Shown here one piece after another: positions 62,859 through 64,000 of a stretch of 64,000 nucleotides of DNA. Numbering within the stretch: the stretch's first letter is position 1; each line of letters starts with the position of its first letter. Below the pieces are notes generated by a model, which worked only from the letters and a program-made list of their open reading frames with translations, was not told where the DNA came from and ran no database searches. The translations under genes and the position numbers were made by a program. Source of the stretch: Verticillium longisporum (lineage: Eukaryota > Ascomycota > Sordariomycetes > Glomerellales > Plectosphaerellaceae); contig JAETXT010000001.1 of NCBI GenBank assembly GCA_019188255.1, positions 2,356,001 through 2,420,000 of the forward strand. Reading direction: 5' to 3'.

Positions 62859-64000
62859 TATAAAGAGTTAGATATTAAGAATCTAACCCCTATTTATATT
62901 ATCGTAGATACTTTAGCGATAAGCTTTAGTTTAAAAGGAGAAATCGAGGCTATACTTAATAGCCTTAATAAATTAAAGTTAATATAATAGCTTATTAATT
63001 ATTCGCTAATTTAATTACTTTCCTTAATCTAGGCCCTTAATTTAATACTTTTATATTCTTTAATTTCTATAATTTATAATTAAATTAAATTAAATAATAG
63101 ATTAAAGTATATTAGAATTTAAAAGCGAATTACTTATTATAATAAATACTACTCTAAAGATAAATTAATAAGAATATTATTAGAATCGTTAAGGGGTAGC
63201 TATAATAAGAAGATTATACTTAAATTAAGATCTTCTCTAGAAAATTATCGTTAAAGTATTAGCGAATAAATAACTTAAGCCGAATTATAAATATAAATCC
63301 TTTAAACTTTAATCTATAAACTCTATAAATAGAGATATAAAAATAACCTCTTAATTTAACGTTTTACTAAATATACCTTTATTATAAAGAACTATAATAA
63401 ATTATTTATTTATAATTATAAAATACTCGAAAAGGATATTATTATTATTTAAATCGATAATTAATTTATTATAATTAAGGCTAGAAATACTTTCCGATTT
63501 AATATAAATATAGCTTAAATTATAGAATAATTAATGATAAAACTTATTTATATTTTATAAATAATATAATAAAATTATACCTAGAACTTCGAAATAATCT
63601 ATAAAGAAGACTTTAATAAGGACGATATAAATATTTATTAAAAAGATTTCTAAAGCTTTATAAAATAGGAGTATTTATTAAAGGATTTATAAAATTTAGC
63701 TTATTAAGAATAATTATATTCGCTCTACTTTTAAGGAAATAAGGATATCTCCTTTTTTATCTTCTTTAATTATTAAGAGAATATTTATTAATTATTTAGC
63801 GAAAACGTAGATTATAATAAAGAATACGTTTTCGTATATTTCCGATAATTCCTTTATTTTATAAAAGATAAATTAATAGAATACTATATTCCTATTAAGG
63901 ATATTAAAATAATTATATATAAAGCTTAATAAATATAGGATATTAATAAATTATAGAATAAATAGTAAAAAAGTAAAAAGCGAACTTATTCTTAATTAGC
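62859..64000 (+). mobile_element. Gypsy-B copy B10, 5' part (runs off the window)
   Basis: The 5' LTR is 62859-63055 (197 bp, TATAAAGAG...ACTTTTATA). It is followed by leader and gag (63056-64000), collinear with 11416-12360 of B4. Inserted at the aORF/pol end of B9, left flank ATTAA. The gag frame is dead by RIP. The element continues past the right edge. Confidence 0.88.

Noticed and set aside
1..64000. CRISPR arrays, rRNA, tRNA, bacterial operons or host genes
   Set aside because: No spaced short repeats of that kind, no RNA-gene signatures, and all coding traces belong to the LTR elements.

Overview
The window is about 64 kb of gene-free, AT-rich heterochromatin from a filamentous ascomycete (Pezizomycotina), made almost entirely of nested, decayed LTR retrotransposons. 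The main sign is the near absence of CpA and TpG. Most 60-base stretches contain neither, while CpG is still common (TCG, GCG and CGA are everywhere). That is the footprint of repeat-induced point mutation (RIP), not of CpG methylation decay. Nearly every Gln (CAA/CAG) and Trp (TGG) codon of the old proteins has become TAA or TAG, so no intact gene survives. I saw no host gene, tRNA, rRNA or CRISPR array.

Three repeat families explain the sequence (names are mine). Gypsy-A is a Ty3/Gypsy chromovirus of about 9.8 kb with 182-183 bp LTRs (TATTAG...CTAATA, from TGTTAG...CTAACA). It carries gag, pol with a chromodomain, and a long extra sense ORF (ORF2) between integrase and the 3' LTR. Gypsy-B is a second chromovirus of about 7.6 kb with 197 bp LTRs (TATAAGGAG...ACCTTTATA). 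It carries gag, pol with a chromodomain, and a 601-codon ORF on the opposite strand between pol and the 3' LTR, called aORF here. TRIM-D is an 887 bp non-autonomous element with 148 bp LTRs.

Layout: A1 (minus, 1 to ~6828, cut by the window edge) joins B1 (minus pol fragment, to 8534), which meets B2 (plus) in an inverted junction. A2 (plus, 8646-46016, target duplication ATAAG) is inserted in B2's integrase. Inside A2 lie B3 (minus, from 10740), which contains B4 (plus, 11219-19681, duplication CTCGC), which contains TRIM-D (18191-19077, duplication ATATC). They are followed by B5 (minus, 23698-33354, with a 2,065 bp internal tandem duplication). A3 (minus, 34607-44367, duplication ATTAT) is a complete Gypsy-A inside A2's ORF2. 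After A2 come the rest of B2 (46022-49070), a mosaic of B scraps (49071-50259), B7 (plus, from 50260), B8 (minus, 51101-58670) inside B7, B9 (minus, from 60767) and B10 (plus, from 62859, leaving the window). Four insertions are proven or strongly supported by matching target duplications or uninterrupted host sequence. Several other junctions show deletion or recombination.

Both large families carry chromodomains. In known chromoviruses these steer integration to heterochromatin, which fits the self-nesting here (inference). The most interesting material is the aORF of Gypsy-B, the ORF2 of Gypsy-A, the structured LTRs, and the small TRIM-D with its internal repeats.
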